Source: Panacagrimonas sp963975245
GTDB taxonomy: Bacteria > Pseudomonadota > Gammaproteobacteria > Nevskiales > Nevskiaceae
Direction: 5' to 3'
Length of the DNA stretch: 64,000 bases
Assembly: GCA_963975245.1 (NCBI GenBank)
Contig: CAXBFJ010000001.1
Span: 248,001 to 312,000 of the forward strand
Positions 7,471 to 15,454 of this stretch are shown here, piece by piece. The translations under genes were made by a program, and so were the position numbers. Numbering within the stretch: the stretch's first letter is position 1; every line of letters starts with the position of its first letter. The notes under the pieces were generated by a model. It saw only the letters and a list, made by a program, of their open reading frames with translations, was not told the origin of the DNA and searched no databases.

Positions 7471-7844
7471 AACTGTCTTGCTTACGCATTCGCAGGAGCG
7501 TTTGGGGGCCAGCCCTGTTGCTTGCGCTAGGGCTTGCCGGCTCTAGCAGTGCCTTCGCAAGCGAGCTCGACGGTCTGGACATGACCATTGAAGTGCTTGG
7601 AAAAGAGCAGGCCATTGATGATCGCACCGTCAATCGCATCCAGATTCCTGTGCTAGGCGGCGGCGCTGTTGCGGCGCAGAGTGGCGATGGATCGGCAGGC
7701 AAAGCAGTCAATCTTCAAGGGTTAGCTGAAGGACCTGTGCTGGGCCCTGTGCTGGCGCCACTTGGCGGGACGCTCTCTACTGTCGACGGGCTAGCCAATG
7801 GCGTTCTAGGCGCATTGGGTTTGGGTGCCCAACCTCAAGAGTAG
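7467..7844 (+). CDS. Small exported protein of unknown function with a Gly/Leu-rich tail
   Basis: This 125-residue protein has a clear signal peptide: basic start MKLSCLRIRR, hydrophobic core, and a likely cleavage after SSAFA near residue 31. The mature region contains DMTIEVLGKEQAIDDRTVNRIQIPV and a glycine/leucine-rich tail (VLGPVLAPLGGTLSTVDG, then LGALGLG), which could pack against membrane or self-associate. No domain was recognised. It overlaps the preceding gene by 4 bp and is followed by a ~140-bp gap before the TPR/beta-barrel gene. Probably periplasmic or outer-membrane associated. Confidence 0.75.
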   Translation: MKLSCLRIRRSVWGPALLLALGLAGSSSAFASELDGLDMTIEVLGKEQAIDDRTVNRIQIPVLGGGAVAAQSGDGSAGKAVNLQGLAEGPVLGPVLAPLGGTLSTVDGLANGVLGALGLGAQPQE

Positions 7845-7945
7845 TCTGCGGCTAGCCGGGGCCGTCGCGTTCTCGGTATACAATTCGCGCTGATACTAGA
7901 GCGAAACAACTCGATTGTGAGTCAGCCGCGTGACGGTTTTGCCTG

Positions 7946-9214
7946 TTGAGGCAAAGACCTACTTACTTCCAAGGCCTTGTTCGCGCGGTGCGTTGTTTCG
8001 CCGTGCTCGCTGTGCTGTCGGTGTGCCACTCTGCACAAGCGCAGTCAGGTCCGGACATGACCGCCCGAGAAGCTTTTGATACGGGTGTCGAACTGGTCCG
8101 TGGCGGGCGTTTTGAAGAAGCATTGCGCTATTTTCTGACCGCGTACGCACAGGGGGATCAAAGTCCACGGCTGCAATTCAATCTCGGCGTCGCCTATTAC
8201 CGCTTGCAACGCTTTCACGATGCACGCACCGCGTTTCTGCGAGCGGCAGCGAGCAAGGAAACTGCGGATCTGTCCCTATACAACGTTGGTTTGGTCGCTT
8301 TTGCGGCAGGTGACCGAGCCGAAGCGGCAAAGCGGTTTCGATACACCGCCAAGAACGCCAAATCGGCCAATCTCAGGGCCTTGGCGGCCAAAGCGTTGGC
8401 AAGAACCAATAACAGCGAGGCCTTGCGCGCGCGCGGCTCTGTCAGCGTGCTGAGGGGCGAAGACAGCAACGTCATCATTCCGGTGGGAACCGGAAACGAT
8501 CTGGCCAGCAATCAGCGTGACTCGTTCCTGGAGGGCAGATTGGCCTGGGCAGATACTTTTGGCGATTCAGAGCGCTGGGGTTACCGAGTATCGGGTGTGC
8601 ATGTCGAGTACGACGATATCAGTGACGGGAATATCTCGTTTGCCGAGGCGGGCGTTGATTTCAGAGGCCCGGTGTCAGCGCAATTGGGTATATCGGCATT
8701 GTTGGTGGCTGACGAGGCCTACCAGCAGACGACGGATCTTCGCGTCAGAGCGACGGTATTCAATCGACGCGCTTTTGCGGCGGCCTATGAACTGGGCTAT
8801 TCGCTGGTCGATGCGATGGGCAGCGGACCCGAGCAGCTGGAGGGCAATCGTTACTATTTCGGCATTGCGCTGGATGCCCGGTCGAAAATCCTTGCTGCAT
8901 CTCTCGGCGTCAGGAAAATCACCAACGATCGCGAGCTTGCGGCCCTGTCTCCTGATCAGGTGTCGGTTTCGGCGGGTCTTCAGGCGCAGCTTGTCAAAGG
9001 TGTCGTGGCGCGGCTTACAGGACGCTATACCGACAGCAAATACAAGAATGACAGGCAGGATGAACTGCTTGAACTCGGGGCGGAAATTTCATTCCGCCTG
9101 TACAAGGGCCTGGCATTGGTTGTTGAAGCCGCTCGCTATGAGAACCGCTCCAGCGTCGCCCAGTTGCGGTATGAAACCGACAAAATCTACGGCGGCCTGC
9201 GTCTGCAGTTCTGA
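7946..9214 (+). CDS. Exported TPR protein with C-terminal outer-membrane beta-barrel
   Basis: The N-terminus has a signal peptide (FAVLAVLSVCHSAQAQ). TPR-like helical repeats fill residues ~35-150 (REAFDTGVELVRGGRFEEAL; LQFNLGVAYYRLQRFHDA; SLYNVGLVAFAAGDRAEAA). The remaining ~250 residues alternate hydrophobic and polar residues in strands ending in aromatics and close with YGGLRLQF, whose C-terminal Phe is typical of barrels inserted by the BAM machinery. The start is uncertain: TTG at 7946 and GTG at 7988 are both possible and neither has a strong ribosome-binding site. The TPR-plus-barrel layout resembles Slam-type surface lipoprotein exporters in outline only. It ends the sigma-factor cluster and may be its effector. 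Confidence 0.85.
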   Translation: MRQRPTYFQGLVRAVRCFAVLAVLSVCHSAQAQSGPDMTAREAFDTGVELVRGGRFEEALRYFLTAYAQGDQSPRLQFNLGVAYYRLQRFHDARTAFLRAAASKETADLSLYNVGLVAFAAGDRAEAAKRFRYTAKNAKSANLRALAAKALARTNNSEALRARGSVSVLRGEDSNVIIPVGTGNDLASNQRDSFLEGRLAWADTFGDSERWGYRVSGVHVEYDDISDGNISFAEAGVDFRGPVSAQLGISALLVADEAYQQTTDLRVRATVFNRRAFAAAYELGYSLVDAMGSGPEQLEGNRYYFGIALDARSKILAASLGVRKITNDRELAALSPDQVSVSAGLQAQLVKGVVARLTGRYTDSKYKNDRQDELLELGAEISFRLYKGLALVVEAARYENRSSVAQLRYETDKIYGGLRLQF

Positions 9215-9271
9215 TCGCATCGGCCCTACGCGGTGATCTTTGAATTGCCGCTGATCAGGACGCCGGATACA

Positions 9272-9298
9272 AAAGACCCGGCGCGAGGCCGGGTCTTT
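9272..9298. terminator. Bidirectional intrinsic terminator
   Basis: AAAGACCCGGC and its exact complement form an 11-bp stem with a GCGAG loop, so T-rich flanks occur on both strands. It lies between the convergent TPR/barrel gene and the ferredoxin-NADP reductase gene. Confidence 0.88.
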
Positions 9299-9314
9299 CG
9301 AGCTTGGTTTTCAA

Positions 9315-10091
9315 CTATTTGTCGACAAACGCACGCTCGATAACGTAGTCGCCAGGCGTGCCGATGTGCGGCGAAATCTGGAATCCGCGCTTATCCAGCA
9401 GGGCTGCGGTGTCCTTGAGCATGGCGGGCGAGCCGCACAACATGGCTCGGTCGGTTTCCGGGTTGATATCCGGCAAGCCGATATCGCTGGCGAGCTTGCC
9501 GCTTTCGATCAGGTCAGTCAGGCGCCCATTGTTGCGGAATGGTTCGCGCGTGGCTGTCGGGTAATAGATCAGCTTCTGGCTGACATCCTCGCCCAGAAAT
9601 TCGTGCTTGGGGAGGTCTTCGCTGAGATAGTCGTGATAAGCGAAATCGTCCACATTGCGAACACCGTGGACCAGCACCACCTTCTCGAAACGCTCGTAGG
9701 TTTCAGGGTCCTTGACCAGAGACAGGAAAGGCGCGAGGCCCGTGCCGGTGGCGAACATGTAGAGATTCTTGCCGGGCTTGAGGTCATGCAGAAGCAAAGT
9801 CCCGGTCGGTTTGCGGCTGACCAGCACATCTTCGCCCACCTTGATGTGCTGCAGGCGTGAAGTCAGGGGGCCGTTCTCAACCTTGATGCTGAAGAACTCT
9901 AGAAAGTCCTCGTAATTGGCGCTGGCGATGCTGTATGCGCGCAGCAGGGGGCGTTCTTCCACCCGCAGGCCCATCATCACGAAATGGCCGTTCTCGAAGC
10001 GCAGCGCAGGGTCGCGCGTGGTGGTGAACGAAAACAAGGTGTCGTTCCAGTGACGAACACTGAGTACTTTCTCTGATCCAATTGCAGCCAC
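9315..10091 (-). CDS. fpr: Ferredoxin--NADP+ reductase (Fpr type)
   Basis: This 258-residue flavoenzyme moves electrons between NADPH and ferredoxin or flavodoxin. The FAD-binding motif RAYSIASANYEDFLEFF, the phosphate-binding GPLTSRLQHI and the NADP-binding GTGLAPFLSLV are present, as is the short C-terminus ending near VERAFVDK, characteristic of the bacterial subclass II Fpr family. The start is a GTG at 10091 with a good ribosome-binding site (GAGAGG, 6 bases upstream). It is monocistronic, ends at the shared terminator, and could supply the putidaredoxin-type ferredoxin encoded at 2078-2392. Confidence 0.95.
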   Translation of the reverse strand: MAAIGSEKVLSVRHWNDTLFSFTTTRDPALRFENGHFVMMGLRVEERPLLRAYSIASANYEDFLEFFSIKVENGPLTSRLQHIKVGEDVLVSRKPTGTLLLHDLKPGKNLYMFATGTGLAPFLSLVKDPETYERFEKVVLVHGVRNVDDFAYHDYLSEDLPKHEFLGEDVSQKLIYYPTATREPFRNNGRLTDLIESGKLASDIGLPDINPETDRAMLCGSPAMLKDTAALLDKRGFQISPHIGTPGDYVIERAFVDK

Positions 10092-10162
10092 GTCAACCTC
10101 TCAAAAACGCGTTGGGGAACCTGCACCTGAGCCGGTGCAGACCATCTCAGCTTCTGTGCGGA

Positions 10163-11350
10163 CTAGCTTGCTTCTGCAATCTTGCGCAGACGCACGATGG
10201 ACTCGTCGAGTACCTTCTGACTCGTCGCAAAGCTGAGTCGCAGATGTCCCGGCGTTCCGAAAGCTGAACCCGGAACCACTGCCACCAGCGCTTCCTTCAA
10301 AAGCTTGTCAGACAGCTCAAGGTCATCCTTGACGCCCAATTTTCTTATAAGCCCATCGACATTAGGAAAGACATAAAACGTTCCATCGCCTGCCGGGCAG
10401 TCGATGCCGGGGATGGAATTCAGGTCTGCAACCAGTTTGTCGTGACGTTGCTTGAATGAGGCGCACATTTCCGCCACGCAGCTCTGATCGCCGGTCAGAG
10501 CCACTTCGGCGGCCACCTGCGAGATGGAGGTGGGGTTGGAGGTGGACTGGCTCTGGATGTCGCTCATGGCCGAAATGATGGTCTGTGGGCCTGCCGCAAA
10601 GCCTAGGCGCCAGCCCGTCATGGAGTAGGTCTTGGACACCGCGTGGATGACCACGGTGCGGTCGTAGAGCTCAGGGCAGACATTGATCAGATTCACGAAA
10701 GGCTCGTCGGCCCAGAGAATCTTCTCGTACATGTCATCGGTGGCGATGATGATCTTCGGATGCTTGAGCAGGACCTGCGCGATCGCTTCGAGCTCTGCGC
10801 GGGTGTAGCACATGCCCGAAGGATTGGACGGCGAATTGATCCACAACATCTTGGTCTTGGGCGTAATCGCCTTTTCCAGCTGCTCTGCCGTGATCTTGAA
10901 GCGGGTTGCCGCCGTCGTGGGCATGATCACCGGCTCTGCGCCTGCCAGCAGCACCATGTCCGGATAGCTCACCCAGAACGGTGCGGGAATCAGGGCTTCG
11001 TCTCCTTCGCCCAGAACAGCCATACACAGGTTGTAGCAGCTCTGCTTGCCACCGCATGAGGCCAGGATCTGCTTTGGCGTGTACTCCAGTGCGTTGTCGC
11101 GCTGCAGTTTCTTGATGATGGCTTTTTTCAGGCCGGGCGTTCCACCGACCGGGGTGTATTTGGTGAATCCGCGCTTGATGGCCTCAATGGCCGCTGCCTT
11201 GATATGCGCAGGGGTATCAAAGTCGGGTTCGCCTGCACCCAATGACAGGACGTCGAGCCCCTGTGCCTTGAGTTCGCCGGCCTTGGCCGTTACGGCGAGG
11301 GTGGGGGATGGTTTGATGCGGCCCATGCGCTGGGCGAGTACGGAATCCAC
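10163..11350 (-). CDS. Pyridoxal-phosphate aspartate/aromatic aminotransferase, class I
   Basis: This 395-residue enzyme moves an amino group between an amino acid (probably aspartate) and a 2-oxo acid. It matches the subgroup I-gamma pattern: VLSLGAGEPDFDTP, GGKQSCYNL, SPSNPSG with the PLP-contacting Asn176, D206, the Schiff-base lysine K240 in SKTYSMTGWRLGF, and the C-terminal substrate arginine in HLRLSFA. The GTG start at 11350 gives the standard beginning VDSVLAQRMGRIKPSPT and has AGGGG about nine bases upstream. A much longer in-frame extension overlaps the divergent membrane protein gene and is not coding. Confidence 0.94.
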   Translation of the reverse strand: MDSVLAQRMGRIKPSPTLAVTAKAGELKAQGLDVLSLGAGEPDFDTPAHIKAAAIEAIKRGFTKYTPVGGTPGLKKAIIKKLQRDNALEYTPKQILASCGGKQSCYNLCMAVLGEGDEALIPAPFWVSYPDMVLLAGAEPVIMPTTAATRFKITAEQLEKAITPKTKMLWINSPSNPSGMCYTRAELEAIAQVLLKHPKIIIATDDMYEKILWADEPFVNLINVCPELYDRTVVIHAVSKTYSMTGWRLGFAAGPQTIISAMSDIQSQSTSNPTSISQVAAEVALTGDQSCVAEMCASFKQRHDKLVADLNSIPGIDCPAGDGTFYVFPNVDGLIRKLGVKDDLELSDKLLKEALVAVVPGSAFGTPGHLRLSFATSQKVLDESIVRLRKIAEAS

Positions 11351-11449
11351 TGGGAATGCCCCTGAGATTAGATGTTGGAGAATTGAAAAAGCGGCGCGAA
11401 ATGATACTGGAAGCGGGGCGCTGATCCCACATTCTGCGCCGAGATTGGC

Positions 11450-12124
11450 GTGAATCCGTATAAAGTTGCCGACCCGGCCAGACCATCCGCTTCGAAATTG
11501 CCCATTTCCCCCGAGTCCGCTGCCCTGATGTTTTCCGAGCCCAAGATCGGGGTGCCGTTCGGTCTGGTGATGTGTGCGGGTCTTTTCCTGTGCGGCGCGG
11601 TCTACCTGCTTCGTCCCTGGCCACCAAGTGCCTCGCGCGCAACGATGGTGTTCGTACTCGGTGTCTTGAGCACGTTGTTTGCTGGCGCATTGCTGCTCAA
11701 GACAGAAATCGTCCTGGACGCCGATCAGGCCCGGATTGTCGAGTCCCGCACCGTGCTGGGCATCGGACCGCGTACGCAGTGGCCCTTTTCCGACATTACG
11801 GCAATCGTCGTTGCACCATTGAACAACCCTGCACTTAATTCCGCTGGCGGCTTCGATGTTGCTCTGGATCTGGGCGAACATCGTCTTCACTTGCAGGACT
11901 TTGATCGCGTGCTGCCATCCGAGAATCTGGCCAGAGAACTGGCTAACTTTACCGGGGCAGAGGCGCAACGTGACGGCTATTCCATGGTCATTCTGGCCAG
12001 TGGCGGAGATTCGCGAGCTTTCCTGACGTCGGACGGGCGTGAAGGAGTGAGTCTGGCGCTGGATTCCATGGTCCAGTTGAGGGCGACACCGGGGCGTACA
12101 AATCCGATACCGCCTTTGCCCTGA
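11450..12124 (+). CDS. Small inner-membrane protein of unknown function
   Basis: This protein of up to 224 residues has two membrane helices (about residues 38-55, GVPFGLVMCAGLFLCGAVYL, and 65-82, MVFVLGVLSTLFAGALLL) followed by a soluble domain with beta-type character (TEIVLDADQARIVESRTVLG). That start, in which a conserved-looking turn follows two helices, resembles PH-like membrane domains, but no family was established. The GTG at 11450 is the longest start; the ATG at 11528 (MFSEPKIG) is an alternative. It is divergent from the aminotransferase and precedes the old yellow enzyme by 61 bp. Confidence 0.7.
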   Translation: MNPYKVADPARPSASKLPISPESAALMFSEPKIGVPFGLVMCAGLFLCGAVYLLRPWPPSASRATMVFVLGVLSTLFAGALLLKTEIVLDADQARIVESRTVLGIGPRTQWPFSDITAIVVAPLNNPALNSAGGFDVALDLGEHRLHLQDFDRVLPSENLARELANFTGAEAQRDGYSMVILASGGDSRAFLTSDGREGVSLALDSMVQLRATPGRTNPIPPLP

Positions 12125-12185
12125 GCACGACCAGACCGGGCCATTTGCGCGCCAAAAAATTCAGACAACCAACAGAAAAAATGAC

Positions 12186-13253
12186 ATGAGCCATCTTCAC
12201 CAGCCACTGCAGATTGGCGATCTCAAACTGAGCAATCGCATCATCATGGCGCCGCTCACCCGCGTGCGAGCAGGCCCTACTCATGTGCCCAATGAGCTGA
12301 TGGCCGAGTACTACAGCCAGCGCGCCAGCGCAGGTCTGATCTTCACCGAGTGCAGCATGGTTGATTCTGCTGCCAGCGCGTTCATGGGCGAAGCCGGCAT
12401 CTATTCCGACGAGCACGTGGCAGCTTGGCGCAAAGTTACAGATGCGGTTCATGCCAAGGGTGGCCTGATTGCCATGCAGATCTGGCACCCCGGACGTGCC
12501 ACGCACGCTGATATCAATGCCGGGGCGGAGCCTGTTTCATCCTCTGCGGTGCCCATTCGTGATGCCAGCACGGCCACGCCAACCGGAAAGCATCCCTATC
12601 CCACGCCACGCGCTCTGCAAATAGAAGAGTTGCCCGCTGTGGTGGCGCAATTCCGGCAGGCGGCTCACCGGGCCAAGCAAGCCGGATTCGACGGCGTTCA
12701 GTTGCATGGTGCGCATGGCTACCTGCTGGATCAGTTTCTGCGTGACTCGGTAAATCAACGCAATGACGCCTACGGCGGCAGCATCGAGAATCGTGCACGA
12801 CTGCTGTTTGAGGTGATGGATGCCGTGATCGAGGTTTGGGGCAGGCAACGGGTTGGGGTGCGTATGTCGCCCCTGGTTGATTTCAACGATATCTCCGACT
12901 CCCAGCCCGCTGCGCTGCTGAGCTACGTGCTGGAACAATGCCAGGCGCGCAACATCGGTTATTTCGAGCTGCGCCATGATCAGTGGGACCGGCCTGCCGA
13001 AATGGAACTGGCCAAGCTCGCACGTGGTCTGTTCAGTGGCGCGCTGTTGCTCAATGGCGGATTCGACGGAGCGTCGGGAGAAGCCGCTGTGGCTGACGGT
13101 CGTGCTGACGCCATTGTCTATGGCAAGTCCTTTATCTCCAATCCTGATCTGGTGGAACGAATCCGGCTTGATGCACCGCTCAATGCCTTTAATCCCAAGA
13201 CCTTCTATTCACCGGGGCCAGCGGGCTACATCGATTATCCAAGCCTGGCTTGA
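12186..13253 (+). CDS. Old yellow enzyme family NADH:flavin oxidoreductase (alkene reductase)
   Basis: This 355-residue FMN enzyme reduces activated C=C bonds (enones, nitro compounds, maleimides) with NAD(P)H. Family marks: the start LHQPLQIGDLKLSNRIIMAPLTR, the FMN contact IAMQIWHPGRAT, the substrate-binding region GFDGVQLHGAHGYLLDQFLR with the usual H-x2-H pair and the barrel strand NDAYGGSIENRARLL, and the phosphate-binding ADAIVYGKSFISNPDL near the end. It resembles NemA/XenA-type reductases. Length is normal. The 132-bp gap to uvrB shows no clear terminator. Confidence 0.94.
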   Translation: MSHLHQPLQIGDLKLSNRIIMAPLTRVRAGPTHVPNELMAEYYSQRASAGLIFTECSMVDSAASAFMGEAGIYSDEHVAAWRKVTDAVHAKGGLIAMQIWHPGRATHADINAGAEPVSSSAVPIRDASTATPTGKHPYPTPRALQIEELPAVVAQFRQAAHRAKQAGFDGVQLHGAHGYLLDQFLRDSVNQRNDAYGGSIENRARLLFEVMDAVIEVWGRQRVGVRMSPLVDFNDISDSQPAALLSYVLEQCQARNIGYFELRHDQWDRPAEMELAKLARGLFSGALLLNGGFDGASGEAAVADGRADAIVYGKSFISNPDLVERIRLDAPLNAFNPKTFYSPGPAGYIDYPSLA

Positions 13254-13385
13254 GCGGGTGTTATCGCAGCGCAGCTTGCAGGTTTGGCTTCATGGCCGGC
13301 GAGGTGACAAGCATGGTGTCGACATCCATCATGCCGGCTCCTTGCAAGGTCGTATTCATCTGTCTTTGAGATTGTCTGTTTCAGC

Positions 13386-15452
13386 ATGAAAGAAGCCCCG
13401 CGTGAATCACTGAAAGTTGTCCGCCTGAAGCATCGGCGGGATACAGCATTCAAGCTCAAGAGTGACTGGCCGCCTGCTGGCGACCAGCCTGCTGCCATTG
13501 CAGCGATGGTGGACAACCTTGATGCCGGAATCGCTCATCAGACGCTTCTGGGTGTCACCGGGTCGGGCAAGACCTATTCCATTGCAAATGTCATTGAACA
13601 GGTGCAGCGACCGACGCTGGTGCTGGCACCAAACAAGACGCTGGCTGCGCAGTTGTATGGCGAGTTCAAGGAATTTTTTCCTGACAATGCCGTCGAGTAT
13701 TTTGTTTCCTACTACGATTACTACCAGCCCGAAGCCTACGTTCCGAGCACGGATACCTTCATCGAGAAGGACAGTTCCATCAACGAGCACATCGAGCAGA
13801 TGCGCTTGTCAGCGACCAAGGCGCTCATGGAGCGGCGCGATTCCATCATCGTGGCCTCGGTCTCAGCCATCTACGGGCTGGGCGACCCGGAAAGTTATTT
13901 CCGCATGGTCATGCATCTCAAGACAGGGGATCAGCTTGACCAGCGCAGTCTCATTCGCCAGCTCACGGCGATGCAGTATTCGCGCAACGAGATGGATCTG
14001 GTACGCGGTACCTACCGGGTGCGCGGAGACGTCATTGATATCCATCCGGCCGAAACCGATGACGAAGCCGTCCGGGTGGAGCTGTTTGATGATGAAATCG
14101 AGACGGTATCAATCTTTGATCCGCTGACTGGCGAGATTCGCCAGAAAGTGCCGCGCTACACGGTGTACCCGAAATCGCATTACGTAACACCGCGTGAAAA
14201 AGTGCTCGCGATGTTTGATCAGATCAAGCAGGAGATGCGCGATCGGGTGCAGTACTTCAAGGCCAACGACAAACTGCTGGAAGCCCAGCGCATCGAGCAG
14301 CGCACCACCTTCGACCTGGAAATGATTCAGGAAGTCGGATTCTGCTCGGGCATCGAGAATTACAGCCGCTATCTGTCTGGCAGGGAGGCAGGCGAGCCAC
14401 CCCCTTGTCTTTTCGATTACCTGCCGCCGGATGCCCTGGTTGTGCTCGATGAGAGTCACGTCACCGTTCCGCAGCTCGGGGCGATGTACAAGGGCGACCG
14501 AAGCCGCAAAAGCACGCTCGTCGAATTTGGATTCCGGCTGCCGAGCGCAATGGACAATCGCCCGCTGAAGTTTGAAGAGTTCCAGCGGTTGGTGCCGCAG
14601 GCGATCTACGTGTCAGCCACGCCAGGACCTTACGAGGCCGAGAAGTCCGGGAGCAGCGTGGTTGAGCAAGTTGTCAGGCCTACCGGGCTGGTTGACCCGC
14701 AGGTGGAAGTGCGGCCTGCAGGAAGCCAGGTCGACGATGTGCTCGGCGAGATTCGTCTGCGCGCGGAAAAGCAGGAACGCGTATTGATTACCGTGCTGAC
14801 CAAAAGAATGGCGGAGGATCTGACCGACTACCTGCATGAAAACGGGGTCAAGGTTCGCTACATGCATTCGGATGTAGACACCGTCGAGCGTGCCGAGATT
14901 ATTCGCGACCTGCGGCTGGGTTTGTTTGATGTCCTGGTGGGCATCAACCTGCTGCGCGAAGGCCTGGATTTGCCGGAGGTGTCGCTGGTGGCCATTCTGG
15001 ATGCCGACAAGGAAGGTTTTTTGCGTTCCGACCGATCTCTGATCCAGACCATCGGCCGCGCGGCGCGCCACCTTGAGGGCAAGGCGATTCTGTACGCCGA
15101 CCAAATGACCGGATCGATGCGGCGCTCCATTGACGAAACCGATCGCCGCCGCGCATTGCAGGTCGCCTTCAATCTGGAGCACAACATTACGCCGCGCGGT
15201 GTACAGAAGCGGGTGGCTGACCTGATGCGATATGGCTATGAAGACGCGGGCGCCGACGGGCAGGGGCTCAAGGCAGCCGAGATGCGCAGTGCCTATGAAG
15301 CCAAGCTCACCCCGGAAGTCGTGGGCAAGAAGATTGGAAAACTGGAGAAGGAAATGCGGGTGGCTGCGCAGAATCTGGAATTTGAGAAGGCCGCCAAATT
15401 GCGCGATGAGGTCCGCCGCTTGCGCGAACAGATTTTGATCAACGCTGCCTGA
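13386..15452 (+). CDS. uvrB: Excinuclease ABC subunit B
   Basis: UvrB is the damage-verifying helicase-like subunit of nucleotide excision repair, loaded by UvrA and recruiting UvrC. This 688-residue protein has Walker A GVTGSGKTYS at ~56-65, the damage-probing beta-hairpin region FVSYYDYYQPEAYVP at ~107-120, the Walker B/DEAD-type LVVLDESHVTVPQ, motif VI QTIGRAARH, and the C-terminal UVR motif (LEKEMRVAAQNLEFEKAAKLRDE split by a few residues) that contacts UvrC. About 18 residues precede the usual start. No LexA-type SOS box was recognised upstream. Confidence 0.98.
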   Translation: MKEAPRESLKVVRLKHRRDTAFKLKSDWPPAGDQPAAIAAMVDNLDAGIAHQTLLGVTGSGKTYSIANVIEQVQRPTLVLAPNKTLAAQLYGEFKEFFPDNAVEYFVSYYDYYQPEAYVPSTDTFIEKDSSINEHIEQMRLSATKALMERRDSIIVASVSAIYGLGDPESYFRMVMHLKTGDQLDQRSLIRQLTAMQYSRNEMDLVRGTYRVRGDVIDIHPAETDDEAVRVELFDDEIETVSIFDPLTGEIRQKVPRYTVYPKSHYVTPREKVLAMFDQIKQEMRDRVQYFKANDKLLEAQRIEQRTTFDLEMIQEVGFCSGIENYSRYLSGREAGEPPPCLFDYLPPDALVVLDESHVTVPQLGAMYKGDRSRKSTLVEFGFRLPSAMDNRPLKFEEFQRLVPQAIYVSATPGPYEAEKSGSSVVEQVVRPTGLVDPQVEVRPAGSQVDDVLGEIRLRAEKQERVLITVLTKRMAEDLTDYLHENGVKVRYMHSDVDTVERAEIIRDLRLGLFDVLVGINLLREGLDLPEVSLVAILDADKEGFLRSDRSLIQTIGRAARHLEGKAILYADQMTGSMRRSIDETDRRRALQVAFNLEHNITPRGVQKRVADLMRYGYEDAGADGQGLKAAEMRSAYEAKLTPEVVGKKIGKLEKEMRVAAQNLEFEKAAKLRDEVRRLREQILINAA

Positions 15453-15454
15453 GC

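Noticed and set aside
10163..11968. Aminotransferase frame reading 601 codons
   Set aside because: The first 206 codons lie antisense to the membrane-protein gene at 11450; the aminotransferase family start is at 11350.
13254..13385. Possible SOS (LexA) box upstream of uvrB
   Set aside because: No CTGT-N8-ACAG or similar palindrome was found in the gap; also none upstream of dinB.
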